Of a stretch of 45,775 bases of DNA, positions 33,962 to 44,958 are shown in pieces. This DNA is from Paracoccaceae bacterium (lineage in GTDB: Bacteria > Pseudomonadota > Alphaproteobacteria > Rhodobacterales > Rhodobacteraceae). The notes beneath the pieces are model-generated. The model was not told the DNA's origin, ran no database searches, and worked only from the letters and a program-made list of their open reading frames with translations. The position numbers were made by a program, and so were the translations under genes. The stretch is taken from assembly GCA_016936395.1 (NCBI GenBank), contig JAFGXY010000062.1:1-45775 (forward strand), given 5' to 3'. Positions within the stretch are counted from its first letter, which is position 1, and each line of letters begins with the position of its first letter.

Positions 33962-34978
33962 ATGCCCCAGACCGAACCCCAACTCATTTCCGGCAACGCC
34001 AACATGTCCCTGGCAAAAGCCATTGCCCGCCGCATGTCGGTGCATCGCGGCATGTCGGTGGGTCTGGTGGATGCCCGGATTGAACGCTTCAATGATCAGG
34101 AGATTTTCGTCGAGGTGTTCGAGAATGTGCGCGGTGAGGATATGTATATCATCCAGCCGACCTCGAACCCGGCCAATGACAACCTGATGGAACTGTTGAT
34201 CATGACCGACGCGCTGCGCCGGTCATCGGCTGCCCGGATCACTGCCGTGATCCCCTACTTCGGCTATGCCCGCCAAGACCGCCGCGCCAAGGCCCGCACG
34301 CCGATCTCGGCCAAGCTGGTGGCGAACCTGATCACCCGCGCCGGGGTGGACCGCGTGCTGACGCTGGACCTGCATGCCGCGCAGATTCAGGGGTTTTTCG
34401 ACATTCCAGTGGATAACCTCTATGCCAGCCCGGTGTTCGCACTGGATATCGAGCACAATTTCAAAGGTCATATGCACGAGCTGATGGTGGTCTCGCCAGA
34501 TGTTGGCGGCGTGGCGCGAGCCCGGGAATTGGCCAAGCGGATCAACGCGCCCTTGGCGATCGTCGACAAACGCCGCGAAAAGGTGGGCGAGATTGCCGGG
34601 ATGACGGTGATCGGTGACGTGACCGGCAAGAAATGTCTGATCGTGGATGACATGTGCGACACGGCGGGCACCTTGTGCAAGGCTGCCGAAGTGCTGATGG
34701 AGGCAGGGGCGACCGAGGTGCACAGCTATATCACCCATGGCGTGATGTCGGGGCCGGCGGTGGAACGCATTCGGAATTCCGCGATGAAATCGCTGGTCAT
34801 CACCGATTCCATCGAGCAGGGCGACAAGGTCAAGGAAGCGCCGAATATCCGCATCGTGCCGACCGCGCCGATGTTTGCCCAGGCGATCCTGAACATCTGG
34901 AACGGCACCTCGGTGTCGTCGTTGTTCGAGACCGAAACCTTGGTGCCGATCTATGAAGGCATGTATCAGCGCGGGTGA
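33962..34978 (+). CDS. prs: Ribose-phosphate pyrophosphokinase
   Basis: This 338-residue enzyme makes PRPP from ribose 5-phosphate and ATP for nucleotide, histidine and tryptophan synthesis. Class I motifs are visible: [77 protein letters not shown], and the PRPP loop [17 protein letters not shown]. The start [14 protein letters not shown] is followed directly by the usual SLAKAIA. It is transcribed alone, facing the lectin gene tail to tail. Confidence 0.97.
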   Translation: MPQTEPQLISGNANMSLAKAIARRMSVHRGMSVGLVDARIERFNDQEIFVEVFENVRGEDMYIIQPTSNPANDNLMELLIMTDALRRSSAARITAVIPYFGYARQDRRAKARTPISAKLVANLITRAGVDRVLTLDLHAAQIQGFFDIPVDNLYASPVFALDIEHNFKGHMHELMVVSPDVGGVARARELAKRINAPLAIVDKRREKVGEIAGMTVIGDVTGKKCLIVDDMCDTAGTLCKAAEVLMEAGATEVHSYITHGVMSGPAVERIRNSAMKSLVITDSIEQGDKVKEAPNIRIVPTAPMFAQAILNIWNGTSVSSLFETETLVPIYEGMYQRG

Positions 34979-35079
34979 TGCGCCCGTAAGGGCCATTGCC
35001 GGTTGACGGCGCACTGCTGACGCTGCCAGACAGCTTGCCATTACCCAACGCACCAATGGTGCAACACGGCATGCCGGGG

Positions 35080-35430
35080 TCAGTCGATCTCCCAAAGGTC
35101 TTCGTCAGCGACGGGGCCGATTGCCAGCCAGTCGGCACGGATACGGGCGATGCGGGTATCGCCCTAGGTCTTGAACACCAGATCAAAGCTGGTCTCGGTG
35201 ACATGTTCCGCCGTCAGATCGGCGCGGGCGGTGGTTTTGTGGTCGATATCCCACATCGTGATGCCAACATGCACCATCGGCGGCACCCGAAACGGTTCCT
35301 TGAAGCGCACGATATGGCGGCTTTCCCGGTCGCCCTCCCCTGTCCACATCACACCGCCATGGGCGAAGTCCGAAAACATCACGCGCGATCCTTGCGCGAC
35401 GCCAAGACTGCCGGTGTGAAAACGCTTCAT
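35080..35430 (-). pseudogene. H-type lectin domain protein interrupted by in-frame TAG
   Basis: The frame starts MKRFHTGSLGVAQGSRVMF at 35430, with AAGGG upstream. It continues through SDFAHGGVMWTGEGDRESRH and FRVPPMVHVGITMWDIDH, a typical H-type lectin domain. After 88 residues, FDLVFKT is followed by TAG (35166-35164). The same frame then continues with GDTRIARIRADWLAIGPVADEDLWEID and a TGA at 35082-35080. This is the normal C-terminus of the family, in which the interrupted position is usually Trp (KTWGDTR). A single TGG-to-TAG change explains it. It may be a recent inactivation, a tolerated truncation, readthrough or a sequencing error. The gene lies downstream of the ATP synthase operon, as in many Rhodobacterales. 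Confidence 0.8.
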
Positions 35431-35450
35431 TCGAATGACCCTTCCCAAGC

Positions 35451-35464
35451 TGCGGCATGCCGCA
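35451..35464. promoter_or_regulatory. 14-bp perfect palindrome upstream of lectin gene
   Basis: TGCGGCATGCCGCA lies 21 bp before the lectin start codon, in the position of an operator or a leader hairpin. No regulator is recognised. Confidence 0.35.
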
Positions 35465-35498
35465 AGACCTTGGCATAAATGTGGCCCATGAAATGGCA

Positions 35499-35524
35499 CA
35501 GGCCCCAGCATATGCCGGGGCCTG
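35499..35524 (-). terminator. Probable terminator of the ATP synthase operon
   Basis: CAGGCCCC (35499-35506) and GGGGCCTG (35517-35524) pair over 8 bp. The 10-nt interior itself contains the palindrome GCATATGC, so the whole 26 bp is nearly self-complementary. It lies 28 bp after the atpC stop. The U-tract is poor. Confidence 0.6.
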
Positions 35525-35551
35525 AGCGATGATCAATCACTACGGGAAATA

Positions 35552-35938
35552 TCAGGCCCCGATTACCGCCCGCAGAGCCATCATGTCTGCCACGGTTTTC
35601 TCGGCGGCGTCCTTGTCTTCTGCAATCGACGCGGCATCCCGCACCTCGGCCAGAAAACTGTCCATCAGGGCGGGCGTTGCCTCTTCAATCGGCACCGCGC
35701 GTTCCGCCAGAACCGAAACGCTGGTGGCGCTGATTTCGGCAAAGCCACCGATCACCACATAAGATTTGGTGCCATCCGTCGCCACCACTTTCAGCACACC
35801 GGGGCGCAGGGTGGTAATGGTGGGGGCGTGCCCCTCCATCGCCGTCAGGTCACCATCGGCGCCCGGAATCTGCACCTCGGTTGCCTGAACCGACGCAAGG
35901 CGCCGTTCCGGGCTGACGAGGTCGAACTGAACTGCCAT
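35552..35938 (-). CDS. atpC: ATP synthase F1 epsilon subunit
   Basis: This 128-residue protein is part of the central stalk and regulates F1 rotation and ATPase activity. [31 protein letters not shown] and the following [11 protein letters not shown] and [10 protein letters not shown] are the beta-sandwich domain. The short C-terminal part is the helical hairpin. It is the last gene of atpHAGDC, 12 bp after atpD. Confidence 0.97.
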   Translation of the reverse strand: MAVQFDLVSPERRLASVQATEVQIPGADGDLTAMEGHAPTITTLRPGVLKVVATDGTKSYVVIGGFAEISATSVSVLAERAVPIEEATPALMDSFLAEVRDAASIAEDKDAAEKTVADMMALRAVIGA

Positions 35939-35950
35939 TGTCGCTCTCCC

Positions 35951-38283
<2,333 letters not shown>

Positions 38284-38303
38284 GTCCCTGTCCTTTCAGA
38301 CGA

Positions 38304-39842
38304 TCAAGCGAAGGTATTGGCGAATTCAGCGATAGCGTCTTTCAGCTTTTGCTCATCTGCGCCTTTGATTTTCGGGTCAGCCGAGGTGATCCAGTCCAGA
38401 ATATCCTTGCGCTGGTTGCGCATGAACGAAAGCAGGCCCGCCTCAAACCGGCCCACGTCCTTGACCGCCACCTTGTCGAGGAAGCCCGCCGTGCCCGCAT
38501 AGATGACGCAGACGATTTCGGCGTTGGTCAGCGGCGAATACTGGTTTTGCTTCATCAACTCGGTCAGACGCGCGCCGCGGGCCAGCAACTGCTGGGTCGA
38601 AGCATCAAGGTCAGAGCCGAACTGCGCAAAGGCGGCCATTTCGCGATACTGGGCCAGAGACAGTTTCACCGGGCCAGCCACGGTCTTCATCGAGTTGGTC
38701 TGCGCGGACGATCCGACGCGGCTGACCGACAGACCGGTGTTCACGGCCGGGCGGATGCCCTGATAGAACAGTTCGGTTTCAAGGAAAATCTGACCATCGG
38801 TGATCGAGATCACGTTGGTCGGGATGAAGGCCGAGACGTCGCCGCCCTGGGTTTCGATGATCGGCAGCGCGGTCAGCGAGCCCGAACCGAAATCGGCGTT
38901 CAGCTTGGCCGAGCGCTCCAGCAGGCGCGAGTGCAGATAGAACACGTCGCCCGGATAGGCTTCGCGGCCCGGCGGACGGCGCAGCAACAGCGACATCTGA
39001 CGGTAGGCGACGGCCTGTTTCGACAGATCATCATAGATGATCAGCGCATGACGGCCATTGTCACGGAAAAACTCGGCCATCGCGGTTGCCGAATAGGGTG
39101 CAAGGAACTGCATCGGCGCCGGGTCCGACGCGGTGGCAGCCACCACGATGGTGTATTTGATCGCGCCGGTTTCTTCCAGCTTCTTTACCAACTGCGCCAC
39201 GGTCGACCGCTTTTGGCCGATGGCGACATAGATGCAATACAGCTTTTTGCTTTCATCATCGCCAGCAGCCTCGTTATAGGCCTTCTGGTTCAGGATGGTG
39301 TCAAGGGCGACAGCGGTCTTGCCGGTCTGACGGTCACCGATGATCAACTCACGCTGGCCGCGGCCAACCGGGATCATGGCATCGATGGCTTTCAGGCCGG
39401 TGGCCATCGGCTCATGCACCGACTGGCGTGGGATGATGCCGGGGGCCTTGACGTCGGCCACGCGGCGCTCGGTCGTGGCGATCGCGCCCTTGCCGTCGAT
39501 CGGGTTGCCAAGGCCATCAACGACGCGGCCCAGCAGCGCGTTGCCAGCCGGCACATCCACGATGGCCTTGGTGCGCTTGACGACGCCGCCTTCCTTGATG
39601 TCCTGGTCGGAACCGAAGATCACCACGCCGACGTTGTCGACTTCAAGGTTCAGGGCCATCCCGCGGATGCCGCCGGGAAATTCAACCATCTCACCAGCCT
39701 GGACATTGTCCAACCCGTGAACGCGGGCGATACCGTCGCCAACACTCAGCACGCGGCCGACTTCTGTCACCTCGGCGTCCTGGCCAAAGTTCTTGATCTG
39801 CTCTTTCAGGATCGCAGAGATCTCAGCAGCCTGAATTCCCAT
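38304..39842 (-). CDS. atpA: ATP synthase F1 alpha subunit
   Basis: This 512-residue protein is the non-catalytic nucleotide-binding partner of beta. It starts [20 protein letters not shown]. The Walker A motif is [16 protein letters not shown] near residue 170, and the alpha signature [23 protein letters not shown] is present. The ATG at 39842 shares one base with the atpH stop (TGATG), giving tight coupling. GAGG lies upstream within atpH. Confidence 0.99.
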   Translation of the reverse strand: MGIQAAEISAILKEQIKNFGQDAEVTEVGRVLSVGDGIARVHGLDNVQAGEMVEFPGGIRGMALNLEVDNVGVVIFGSDQDIKEGGVVKRTKAIVDVPAGNALLGRVVDGLGNPIDGKGAIATTERRVADVKAPGIIPRQSVHEPMATGLKAIDAMIPVGRGQRELIIGDRQTGKTAVALDTILNQKAYNEAAGDDESKKLYCIYVAIGQKRSTVAQLVKKLEETGAIKYTIVVAATASDPAPMQFLAPYSATAMAEFFRDNGRHALIIYDDLSKQAVAYRQMSLLLRRPPGREAYPGDVFYLHSRLLERSAKLNADFGSGSLTALPIIETQGGDVSAFIPTNVISITDGQIFLETELFYQGIRPAVNTGLSVSRVGSSAQTNSMKTVAGPVKLSLAQYREMAAFAQFGSDLDASTQQLLARGARLTELMKQNQYSPLTNAEIVCVIYAGTAGFLDKVAVKDVGRFEAGLLSFMRNQRKDILDWITSADPKIKGADEQKLKDAIAEFANTFA

Positions 39843-40402
39843 CACCCAACCTCTTTCATTGCATTCTGGAGAGCCGCGAGCTTTGCCTTGACCGAAGTGT
39901 CGATCATGGTGGAGCCGAGCTTGACGACAAGGCCGCCGATAAGACTTTCATCGACGGTGGTTTTCAATTTCACGGTTTTGCCGACGCGCGCCTGCAGCGT
40001 TGCCGCAAGCGCCTTCGACTGGTCCGCCGTCAGCGCGGTGGCCGAGGCCACCTCGGCTGTGATTTCGCCCTTTTCGGCGGCGATGCGGGCGGACAGGCTG
40101 GTCAGCAGATAGGGCAACACGAACAGCCGGCGCTTGGACGACATCAGTTGCAAGGTGTTGGACATCAGCGCCGACAGACCCATCTTGGCGGCAATCGCGG
40201 CCATCGCGGCAGACTGTTCATCGCGGGTGATCACGGGCGACGCAATCAAGGTCCCGAAATCTGCGCTGGTGGACAAAGCGGCAGTCAGCGCGTCGGTGTC
40301 GGCCTCAAGGGCCGCAAGGGCCGATGTTTCCTTTGCCAGCTCGAACAGAGCGGTGGCGTAACGCGCGGCGATGCCGGAGGAGATCGAAGCTGGTTCGGAC
40401 AC
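39842..40402 (-). CDS. atpH: ATP synthase F1 delta subunit
   Basis: This 186-residue protein links F1 to the peripheral stalk. The N-terminal block [19 protein letters not shown] and the C-terminal [33 protein letters not shown] are family-typical. I choose the GTG at 40402 ([15 protein letters not shown]...). It has GGAAGGG at 5 bp and gives the normal length for related species. An in-frame ATG at 40429 would add nine residues and has its purine-rich stretch directly against the codon. It heads atpHAGDC. The F0 genes are not in the window, as is normal for alphaproteobacteria. Confidence 0.95.
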   Translation of the reverse strand: MSEPASISSGIAARYATALFELAKETSALAALEADTDALTAALSTSADFGTLIASPVITRDEQSAAMAAIAAKMGLSALMSNTLQLMSSKRRLFVLPYLLTSLSARIAAEKGEITAEVASATALTADQSKALAATLQARVGKTVKLKTTVDESLIGGLVVKLGSTMIDTSVKAKLAALQNAMKEVG

Positions 40403-40462
40403 GTCATCCCTTCCGTTGTCTTGGCTCATCCCTTCGTTGCGAAGGTCAGAGGCCGCCAATGG

Positions 40463-40523
40463 CGCATACGCGATATGCGTCTTGATTTCGGGCGTCTCTA
40501 GCAGAGCTATGCGCACCCCGCAA
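40463..40523 (-). promoter_or_regulatory. Candidate atp operon promoter with leader hairpin
   Basis: On the minus strand TTGCGG (40523-40518) and TAGAGA (40500-40495) stand 17 bp apart, about 95 bp before atpH. Just downstream, CGCATA-N5-TATGCG (40463-40479) can form a 6-bp hairpin in the leader. Further upstream are palindromes TGAACGTTCA (40544-40553) and AACGT-A-ACGTT (40613-40623), either of which could be operators. Confidence 0.4.
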
Positions 40524-40662
40524 CCGGGTAGGTCGCCTATTCGTGAACGTTCAAGTCACCTTTCGCAGGCTGTTAGCGCTGTCTGCGTCGGCTTGCCACT
40601 CTGTGCAGCGGGAACGTAACGTTTTTATGCAGTTCCTGAGGAATCGCCTGCCTGTTTTCTGA

Positions 40663-41409
40663 TCATTCCAGCGGGGTTGGCACCGGCTGACCCACCCCTT
40701 CCAATACCCGAAGCGGGCGCCTGACGGCGGCTGCAAGACTGCCACGGGTTGGGGCATAGACCTGCTTGGACGCCTCGACCATCAACACCCCGCCCACCAG
40801 CCAAGGCGCGCGCTTGCCGATGCCTTCCCAGAAATCGGCAGTGCGCAGCCAGAAGCCTGAGGTGGACGGCGGCGCAAAAAGTGCCGCCACCGCGCGTTCC
40901 GGGGTGAAATCATGGCGTTTCAACTGGGATTCCAACTGGCTGACGCTGTACGGATGGCCAAATCCGAACGGCGTGCCCTCGCGGCGCGACCACAGGCCCG
41001 ACCGGTTCGGCACGATGAACAGGGCCCGCCCCCCGGGGCCAAGCACGCGATGCGCCTCTTCCAACACCGCGGTCGGGTGTTCCGAGGTTTCCAGCCCATG
41101 CATCAGCACAAGACGATCCACCAGTCCGGTGGGCAACGGCCAGGCGGTTTCCTCGCTCAGGACACTGACGTTTTTCATCGCGGCCGGCCAGGGCATTACC
41201 CCCTGCGGGCCGGGCATCAGCGCAATCACCCGACGCGACCGCTCCAGATAGGGCCGCAGCAAGGGGGCCGCGAAGCCAAAGCCTGCGACAGTTTGCCCGG
41301 CTGCCGGCGGCCAGAATGCGACCATCTGCTCTCGTATTGCGCGTTGGGCCACACGGCCAAGCTGCGTGCGGTAATAGAAGTTGCGCAGATCAAGCACATC
41401 AAGGTGCAT
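40663..41409 (-). CDS. SAM-dependent methyltransferase (class I)
   Basis: This 248-residue protein starts [41 protein letters not shown] is the SAM-binding glycine motif region, here in a variant form. [53 protein letters not shown] is the Methyltransf_11 motif IV-VI stretch. The substrate is unknown. It is divergent from glyoxalase II across 63 bp, a pairing that suggests a shared promoter region. The long upstream in-frame extension lies opposite gloB and is not coding. Confidence 0.88.
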   Translation of the reverse strand: MHLDVLDLRNFYYRTQLGRVAQRAIREQMVAFWPPAAGQTVAGFGFAAPLLRPYLERSRRVIALMPGPQGVMPWPAAMKNVSVLSEETAWPLPTGLVDRLVLMHGLETSEHPTAVLEEAHRVLGPGGRALFIVPNRSGLWSRREGTPFGFGHPYSVSQLESQLKRHDFTPERAVAALFAPPSTSGFWLRTADFWEGIGKRAPWLVGGVLMVEASKQVYAPTRGSLAAAVRRPLRVLEGVGQPVPTPLE

Positions 41410-41472
41410 CGCGGAGAAACCTTTTTCCGGGTCATGCTGTGTCCTACCATAGATGGATTCCGGGGGAAAACC

Positions 41473-42240
41473 ATGCCACTTGACCTTGTGACGATCCCCT
41501 GCCGGACAGACAATTATGCCTATCTGATCCATGATGCCGCGACGGGGGCCACCGCTGTGGTGGATGTGCCCGACGCCGCGCCGATCATGGCGGAACTGGC
41601 GGCACGCGGCTGGTCGCTCAGCGATATCCTGATCACCCATCACCACGACGACCATATCGCCGGCGTGGGCGCTTTGCAGGCAGCCACCGGCGCGCGGGTC
41701 TGCGGCGGGCTGTCCGACGCCCACCGTCTGCCGCCGCTTGACCTTGCGCTGACCGAGGCCAGCACGGTTTCGATCGGGTCCGAGCTTGCCCGTGTGATCG
41801 CCGTGCCCGGCCATACCATCGGCCATATCGCCTATCATTTCCCGGCGTCGGGCTTCGTCTTCACCGGCGACAGCCTGATGGCAGCCGGCTGCGGGCGGTT
41901 GTTTGAGGGAACGCCCGAAATGATGTGGGCCAGCCTGTCGAAACTGGCCGCCTTGCCGCCCGAAACGCTGGTCTGTTCGGGCCATGAATACACGGCGTCA
42001 AACATCCGTTTTGCCCTGTCTCTTGAACCCGCCAATTCCGCGCTTATGTTGCGATCAACGGAAGTGGCGATGGCGCGCGAGGCGGGTCTTCCCACGGTTC
42101 CGTCAACCTTGTCCGAAGAACTGGCGACCAACCCGTTCCTGCGCGCATCGGTGCCGCAGATCAAAGCCGCGCTAGGCATGGCTGATGCGAGTGATGTGGC
42201 GTGTTTTGCCGAACTCCGCAGGCGCAAAGACCGGTTCTGA
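41473..42240 (+). CDS. gloB: Hydroxyacylglutathione hydrolase (glyoxalase II)
   Basis: This 255-residue metallo-beta-lactamase-fold enzyme hydrolyses S-lactoylglutathione to lactate and glutathione. It starts [21 protein letters not shown]. The metal ligands are in [10 protein letters not shown] (the usual THHHxDH), [29 protein letters not shown] and [14 protein letters not shown]. The C-terminal HAGH domain ends in [15 protein letters not shown] precedes the ATG. Divergent from the methyltransferase gene. Confidence 0.96.
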   Translation: MPLDLVTIPCRTDNYAYLIHDAATGATAVVDVPDAAPIMAELAARGWSLSDILITHHHDDHIAGVGALQAATGARVCGGLSDAHRLPPLDLALTEASTVSIGSELARVIAVPGHTIGHIAYHFPASGFVFTGDSLMAAGCGRLFEGTPEMMWASLSKLAALPPETLVCSGHEYTASNIRFALSLEPANSALMLRSTEVAMAREAGLPTVPSTLSEELATNPFLRASVPQIKAALGMADASDVACFAELRRRKDRF

Positions 42241-42413
42241 CCATCTATGCCCAAGCGCCGATCACTTTTGATGTGAGTTTTGGTGTTTCGGGTCGCGGAA
42301 CGATAATTCTGCTTGAAGTGCGGAAAATAAAACCGAACTTTAAGACTATGAGGCAACGGTGGGTGCGGGTTGCTGACGCCTGGTCCACCCCGAGTAACAG
42401 GAGCACGCAGCAA

Positions 42414-44732
42414 GTGCCTTCGTTTTCAACCACACTCGAGCAAGCCATCCACGGTGCCTTGGCCTTGGCCAACGCCCGTCGCCATGAACTCGCCACGCTG
42501 GAACACCTTCTGCTGGCCCTGATCGACGAACCCGACGCCGCCCGCGTGATGAAGGCGTGCTCGGTCAATCTGGACGACCTGCGCAAGACACTGCTGGATT
42601 TCATCGATGATGACCTGTCCACCCTTGTCACCGACGTCGAAGGCTCCGAGGCGGTTCCTACCGCTGCCTTCCAGCGGGTGATCCAGCGCGCCGCGATCCA
42701 TGTGCAATCGTCGGGCCGCAACGAGGTGACAGGCGCAAACGTGCTGGTCGCGATCTTTGCCGAACGCGAAAGCAACGCCGCCTATTTCCTGCAAGAACAG
42801 GACATGACCCGTTATGACGCGGTAAACTTCATAGCGCATGGCGTGGCGAAAGACCCGTCCTATGGCGAAAGCCGCCCGGTTCAGGGCGCCGAAGAACACC
42901 ACGAGACGCCGAAGGCCGAGGCCGGTGACGCCAAGGAATCGGCGCTGTCCAAGTATTGCGTCGATCTGAACGTAAAGGCCCTGAAGGGTGACGTTGACCC
43001 GCTGATCGGCCGTGAGGCCGAGGTGGAGCGTTGCATCCAGGTGCTGTGCCGCCGCCGCAAGAACAACCCGCTGCTGGTGGGTGATCCGGGCGTCGGCAAG
43101 ACGGCGATTGCCGAAGGTCTGGCCTGGAAGATCATCAACAAGGAAGTGCCCGAAGTTCTGGCCCATGCCACGATCTTCTCGCTCGACATGGGCGCGCTCT
43201 TGGCTGGCACCCGCTATCGCGGCGACTTCGAAGAGCGTCTGAAAGCGGTTGTGAAAGAGATGGAGGATCACCCCGACGCGATCCTGTTCATCGACGAGAT
43301 TCACACCGTGATCGGTGCCGGTGCCACCAGTGGCGGCGCGATGGATGCGTCGAACCTGCTGAAACCTGCATTGCAGGGGGGCAAGCTGCGCTGCATGGGC
43401 TCGACCACCTATAAAGAGTTCCGCCAGCATTTCGAAAAGGACCGCGCCCTGTCGCGCCGGTTCCAGAAGATCGACGTGAATGAGCCGTCGGTGCCAGATG
43501 CAATCAAGATCCTGATGGGGCTGAAGCCGCATTTCGAGGAACACCACGACCTGCGCTATACCGCCGATGCGATCAAATCTGCGGTGGAACTCGCCAGCCG
43601 CTATATCAATGACCGCAAACTGCCCGACTCGGCGATCGACGTGATCGACGAGGCGGGGGCCGCCCAGCACCTGTTGTCGGATGCCAAGCGCCGCAAGGTG
43701 ATTGGAACCAAAGAGATCGAGGCGGTGGTGGCGAAAATCGCCCGCATCCCGCCGAAGAACGTGTCGAAAGATGATGCCGAAACCCTGCGCGATCTGGAAA
43801 AGACGCTCAAGCGCGTCGTGTTCGGGCAGGACAAGGCGGTTGAAGCCCTGTGCAGCGCCATCAAACTGGCCCGCGCCGGCCTGCGTGAACCTGAAAAGCC
43901 GATCGGCAACTATCTGTTCGCGGGGCCAACCGGGGTGGGCAAGACCGAGGTCGCCAAGCAATTGGCCTCCAGCCTTGGCGTGGAACTGCTGCGCTTTGAC
44001 ATGTCGGAATACATGGAAAAACATGCGGTCTCGCGTCTGATCGGCGCGCCTCCCGGCTACGTCGGCTTTGATCAGGGCGGCATGCTGACCGACGGCATCG
44101 ACCAGCATCCGCATTGCGTGCTGCTGCTGGACGAGATCGAAAAGGCCCACCCGGATGTCTACAACATCCTGTTGCAGGTGATGGACCATGGCAAACTGAC
44201 CGATCACAACGGTCGCTCGGTGGATTTCCGCAATGTGATCCTGATCATGACCTCGAACGCAGGTGCTGCCGACATGCAGAAATCGGCCATCGGCTTTGGC
44301 CGTGACAAGCGCACCGGCGAAGACACGGCCGCGATTGAGCGGATCTTCACGCCCGAATTCCGCAACCGTCTGGATGCGGTGATCTCTTTCGCACCGCTGG
44401 GCAAAGAGGTGATCTTGCAGGTGGTCGAAAAGTTCGTTCTGCAACTCGAAGGCCAACTGCTTGACCGCGGCGTTCACATCGAACTGACGCCCGAGGCCGC
44501 GATCTGGCTGGGCGACAAGGGCTATGATGACAAGATGGGCGCACGTCCCTTGGGCCGGGTGATTCAGGAACACATCAAGAAGCAGCTGGCAGAAGAGCTG
44601 TTGTTCGGCAAACTGGTCAAGGGCGGCGTGGTGCGGGTCGCGGTGAAGGACGACGCGATTGTCCTGCTGATAGATGAGCCGCAAAAGCCGCGCCTGACCG
44701 GACAAAAACCACCGCTTCTGACAGCGGAATGA
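42414..44732 (+). CDS. clpA: ATP-dependent Clp protease ATP-binding subunit ClpA
   Basis: This 772-residue AAA+ unfoldase feeds substrates into ClpP. It has a double Clp N-domain (1-150) and Walker A1 GDPGVGKT at 223-230. Walker B1 is LFIDEIHTVIGAG near 291. Walker A2 is GPTGVGKT at 504-511, and Walker B2 is LLLDEIEKAHPD. The start is a GTG at 42414 (PSFSTTLEQAIHGAL follows) with AGGAG upstream; this gives the normal N-terminus. The upstream extension overlaps gloB. The 173 bp after gloB must hold its promoter; I found no convincing sigma-32 site there. No clpS gene is adjacent. A strong terminator follows. Confidence 0.97.
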   Translation: MPSFSTTLEQAIHGALALANARRHELATLEHLLLALIDEPDAARVMKACSVNLDDLRKTLLDFIDDDLSTLVTDVEGSEAVPTAAFQRVIQRAAIHVQSSGRNEVTGANVLVAIFAERESNAAYFLQEQDMTRYDAVNFIAHGVAKDPSYGESRPVQGAEEHHETPKAEAGDAKESALSKYCVDLNVKALKGDVDPLIGREAEVERCIQVLCRRRKNNPLLVGDPGVGKTAIAEGLAWKIINKEVPEVLAHATIFSLDMGALLAGTRYRGDFEERLKAVVKEMEDHPDAILFIDEIHTVIGAGATSGGAMDASNLLKPALQGGKLRCMGSTTYKEFRQHFEKDRALSRRFQKIDVNEPSVPDAIKILMGLKPHFEEHHDLRYTADAIKSAVELASRYINDRKLPDSAIDVIDEAGAAQHLLSDAKRRKVIGTKEIEAVVAKIARIPPKNVSKDDAETLRDLEKTLKRVVFGQDKAVEALCSAIKLARAGLREPEKPIGNYLFAGPTGVGKTEVAKQLASSLGVELLRFDMSEYMEKHAVSRLIGAPPGYVGFDQGGMLTDGIDQHPHCVLLLDEIEKAHPDVYNILLQVMDHGKLTDHNGRSVDFRNVILIMTSNAGAADMQKSAIGFGRDKRTGEDTAAIERIFTPEFRNRLDAVISFAPLGKEVILQVVEKFVLQLEGQLLDRGVHIELTPEAAIWLGDKGYDDKMGARPLGRVIQEHIKKQLAEELLFGKLVKGGVVRVAVKDDAIVLLIDEPQKPRLTGQKPPLLTAE

Positions 44733-44756
44733 ACCGGCTCTGACGGGTATCGGCAT

Positions 44757-44788
44757 TGGCCCCTGCGCAAGCGGGGGCCATTTCTTTT
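44757..44788 (+). terminator. Intrinsic terminator of clpA
   Basis: TGGCCCCTGC-GCAA-GCGGGGGCCA forms a 10-bp stem with one G-U pair and a GNRA tetraloop, followed by TTTCTTTT. It is 24 bp after the stop. Confidence 0.93.
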
Positions 44789-44920
44789 GCGTTGCCGCTG
44801 GAATGCCCCTTGGACGACACCTGTCACCTTCGGCATCACATTGACCGCAATCCCGGCGCTTATGCGCTTTATTGCTACACCATCCCCGACACCGGGTTTC
44901 CTCTTGGTCCAAATACCCCA

Positions 44921-44958
44921 GGGGGGGCCGCGCCTTGCGCGGCGGGGGCAGCGCCCCC
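44921..44958 (-). repeat. Double hairpin after the OmpA-like gene, dispersed-repeat-like
   Basis: On the minus strand, right after the stop codon, GGGGGC-GCT-GCCCCC (6 bp) is followed by GCCGCGC-AAG-GCGCGGC (7 bp). A C-run and then GGGGTATTTGGACCAAGAGG follow. From memory, very similar hairpin-plus-GTATTTGGACCAAGA tails recur between genes in Rhodobacterales genomes. It may act as a terminator. Confidence 0.5.

Noticed and set aside
42301..42345. CTTGAAG...AACTTT as a heat-shock sigma-32 promoter for clpA
   Set aside because: The downstream box does not match the alphaproteobacterial sigma-32 -10 pattern at 17-18 bp, so the promoter could not be assigned.
42426..44912. Very long open frame on the minus strand opposite clpA
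   Set aside because: It mirrors a complete ClpA with all AAA+ motifs. The antisense product has no family features and is His/Gln/Arg-rich, as expected from the complement of GC-rich coding sequence.
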